Shown: one piece after another, positions 63,035 to 64,000 of the stretch | Layout: each line of letters opens with the position of its first letter | How positions within the stretch are numbered: the stretch's first letter is position 1 | From: Candidatus Electrothrix scaldis | GTDB taxonomy: Bacteria; Desulfobacterota; Desulfobulbia; Desulfobulbales; Desulfobulbaceae | Length of the DNA: 64,000 nt | NCBI GenBank assembly: GCA_033584155.1 | Contig: CP138355.1 | Coordinates: 868,001 to 932,000 of the forward strand | Direction of reading: 5' to 3' | Translations under genes and position numbers: made by a program | The notes under the pieces: generated by a model | What the model saw: the letters and a program-made list of their open reading frames with translations, nothing else | What the model was told of the DNA's origin: nothing | Databases searched by the model: none

Positions 63035-63547
63035 TTAAAGATTATAGGTGTATATTCCATCGTTCCAATCAGGGTGCATGTCCTGATACTTTTTAGGACA
63101 AAGGCCACCAATATCTATCACTCTAATAATGATCTGATAAAGATCTCCATCAATTTCTGCGGTGTTATCTCCTGAAAGAGGGGGAAAGTTCATATCTGAA
63201 ACACCACCTGATTCTGGAGCACCACCAGCCGAACCAATTACAATAGGTGTAACTCCCAATGTGGTATGAATAGGAACCGCAAAATAGTCAGCAAGATCAG
63301 AACCAATAGAACGTGAGTCAGACTCGGCAGCCTTACAAGAGGTTGTGTCCGGCGAGCATACTGGTATATTATCTTTAAAACCTATAACAGATTCTCCCGC
63401 ATCACAGACAAAATCACTGACTCCCGAAGCTTTGCTAACCAGAGGTATAACTACTGCTTTTTCTGCCTTAGCCACAGCAGGCGCTACTATTGACAGGCAC
63501 AACAAAAAAAATCTAGCTGCTTGTCTTCTCTTCGTATCAGCATACAT
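63035..63547 (-). CDS. Secreted protein of unknown function
   Basis: 170 residues. A signal peptide (AARFFLLCLSIVAPAVAKAE) is followed by a mixed domain with Cys pairs (DFVCDAGESVIG, PVCSPDTTSCKAA) and IIIRVIDIGGLCPKKYQ. Not recognised. No partner on the same strand within the window. Confidence 0.6.
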   Translation of the reverse strand: MYADTKRRQAARFFLLCLSIVAPAVAKAEKAVVIPLVSKASGVSDFVCDAGESVIGFKDNIPVCSPDTTSCKAAESDSRSIGSDLADYFAVPIHTTLGVTPIVIGSAGGAPESGGVSDMNFPPLSGDNTAEIDGDLYQIIIRVIDIGGLCPKKYQDMHPDWNDGIYTYNL

Positions 63548-64000
63548 ACCCTTCTCCCTTTGCGTTTTTGTTACATGATTACATGATACCTGTCATTTAA
63601 ACCTCACAACACAGTAACAGGTGAGGTGCAAATTAATAAATAAAAAAAAATCATAGAGCTATCACTCCTCATTTTAACTTGTGCAGCAATGGAGGAAAAA
63701 ACACTTTGATAATCATTCACAGAGGACAACGGCGTTCATGATGGCCAAAAATGGAAAAATAGGCAAGAATGCTGTTTGGAGGGCCCGTAAGGAGGGCCTT
63801 TTTGTGCGACTGGTGCGACTCAGACCGTTTTAAACTGTCTAAAATGGCCTCTTATTGCCTGGAGTGGTCATTTTTTACGGCTTCTTTCACTGCGTCGACA
63901 CAATGAATAAAATATGGTAAGTTTGCGATGGTCTGTTGGGTCACTTGTTGGGCTTTTTTTCTGCAACTGGTGCAAATTGAGCGTTTTAAACTTGCCCGAT
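63548..64000. other. Non-coding end of the window with terminator and direct repeats
   Basis: About 450 bases. A GGCCC/GGGCC hairpin with TTTTT ends at 63803. A ~40-base motif occurs twice at 63799-63840 and 63955-63995 (TGC-ACTGGTGC ... CGTTTTAAACT). No frame was found. Confidence 0.45.

Overview
The window reads as a piece of chromosome from a sulfur-metabolising member of the Desulfobacterota, most likely Desulfobulbaceae or close relatives (inference). Support comes from a DsrC with both C-terminal cysteines, feo iron uptake genes with a DtxR-type regulator, many c-di-GMP signalling genes, and a heavy load of toxin-antitoxin, TIR and small palindromic repeat sequences. No phage structural genes, rRNA or CRISPR array were seen.

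Layout. 1-6300: 3' truncated SNF2 helicase, PpiD-type periplasmic foldase and dsrC. 6700-9420: a candidate RiPP locus with a chagasin-like protein carrying seven Tyr-Gly motifs, followed by a radical SAM/SPASM protein fused to TPRs. 9460-13100: a HigBA-type toxin-antitoxin pair, a fused HisH-HisF enzyme and a membrane diguanylate cyclase. 13400-17740: two FeoA proteins, a Cys-rich membrane protein, FeoB, a SanA-like protein and a DtxR-family regulator. 17990-20590: two proteins sharing a GDN-V-GDK type motif (one with TPRs), then a VapBC pair. 20930-30800: housekeeping genes (der, JAMM-like protein, Glu/Leu-type dehydrogenase, fumarase-superfamily lyase, ferredoxin, PAS-GGDEF, trpC, trpF). 31120-42520: tRNA-Pro, tRNA-Asn beside asnS, a dockerin-like secreted protein, mfd, HAD nucleotidase, PilZ, pgl, an ArsR-permease pair, tadA, tRNA-Ser and the SRP RNA. 

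42700-52030 is an accessory island: an SPFH protein, small unknown proteins, three copies of a ~65-bp repeat, a 21-bp tandem repeat, two PIN-type toxin-antitoxin units, a frameshifted VRR-NUC protein, a nuclease-like protein, a cytosine-5 methyltransferase with partner, and an SMR-type transporter. The methyltransferase unit and the transporter are each preceded by a degraded copy of the first ~100 bp of dnaX. The genuine dnaX-ybaB-recR operon follows at 52032-55022; dnaX carries an 11-A run (possible slippage giving a gamma form) and an in-frame REP-like palindrome.

55420-62760 is a defence-like region on the minus strand: two TIR proteins flank a helical protein gene split by a complete insertion sequence with 5-bp target duplication, and a NERD/UvrD-like helicase whose 3' end is duplicated on the far side of two membrane-protein genes. 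The window ends with a secreted protein of unknown role.

The strongest candidates for something new are the chagasin-fused, YG-repeat RiPP-like locus, the accessory cassettes bounded by duplicated ends of host genes, and the TIR/helical/TIR locus.
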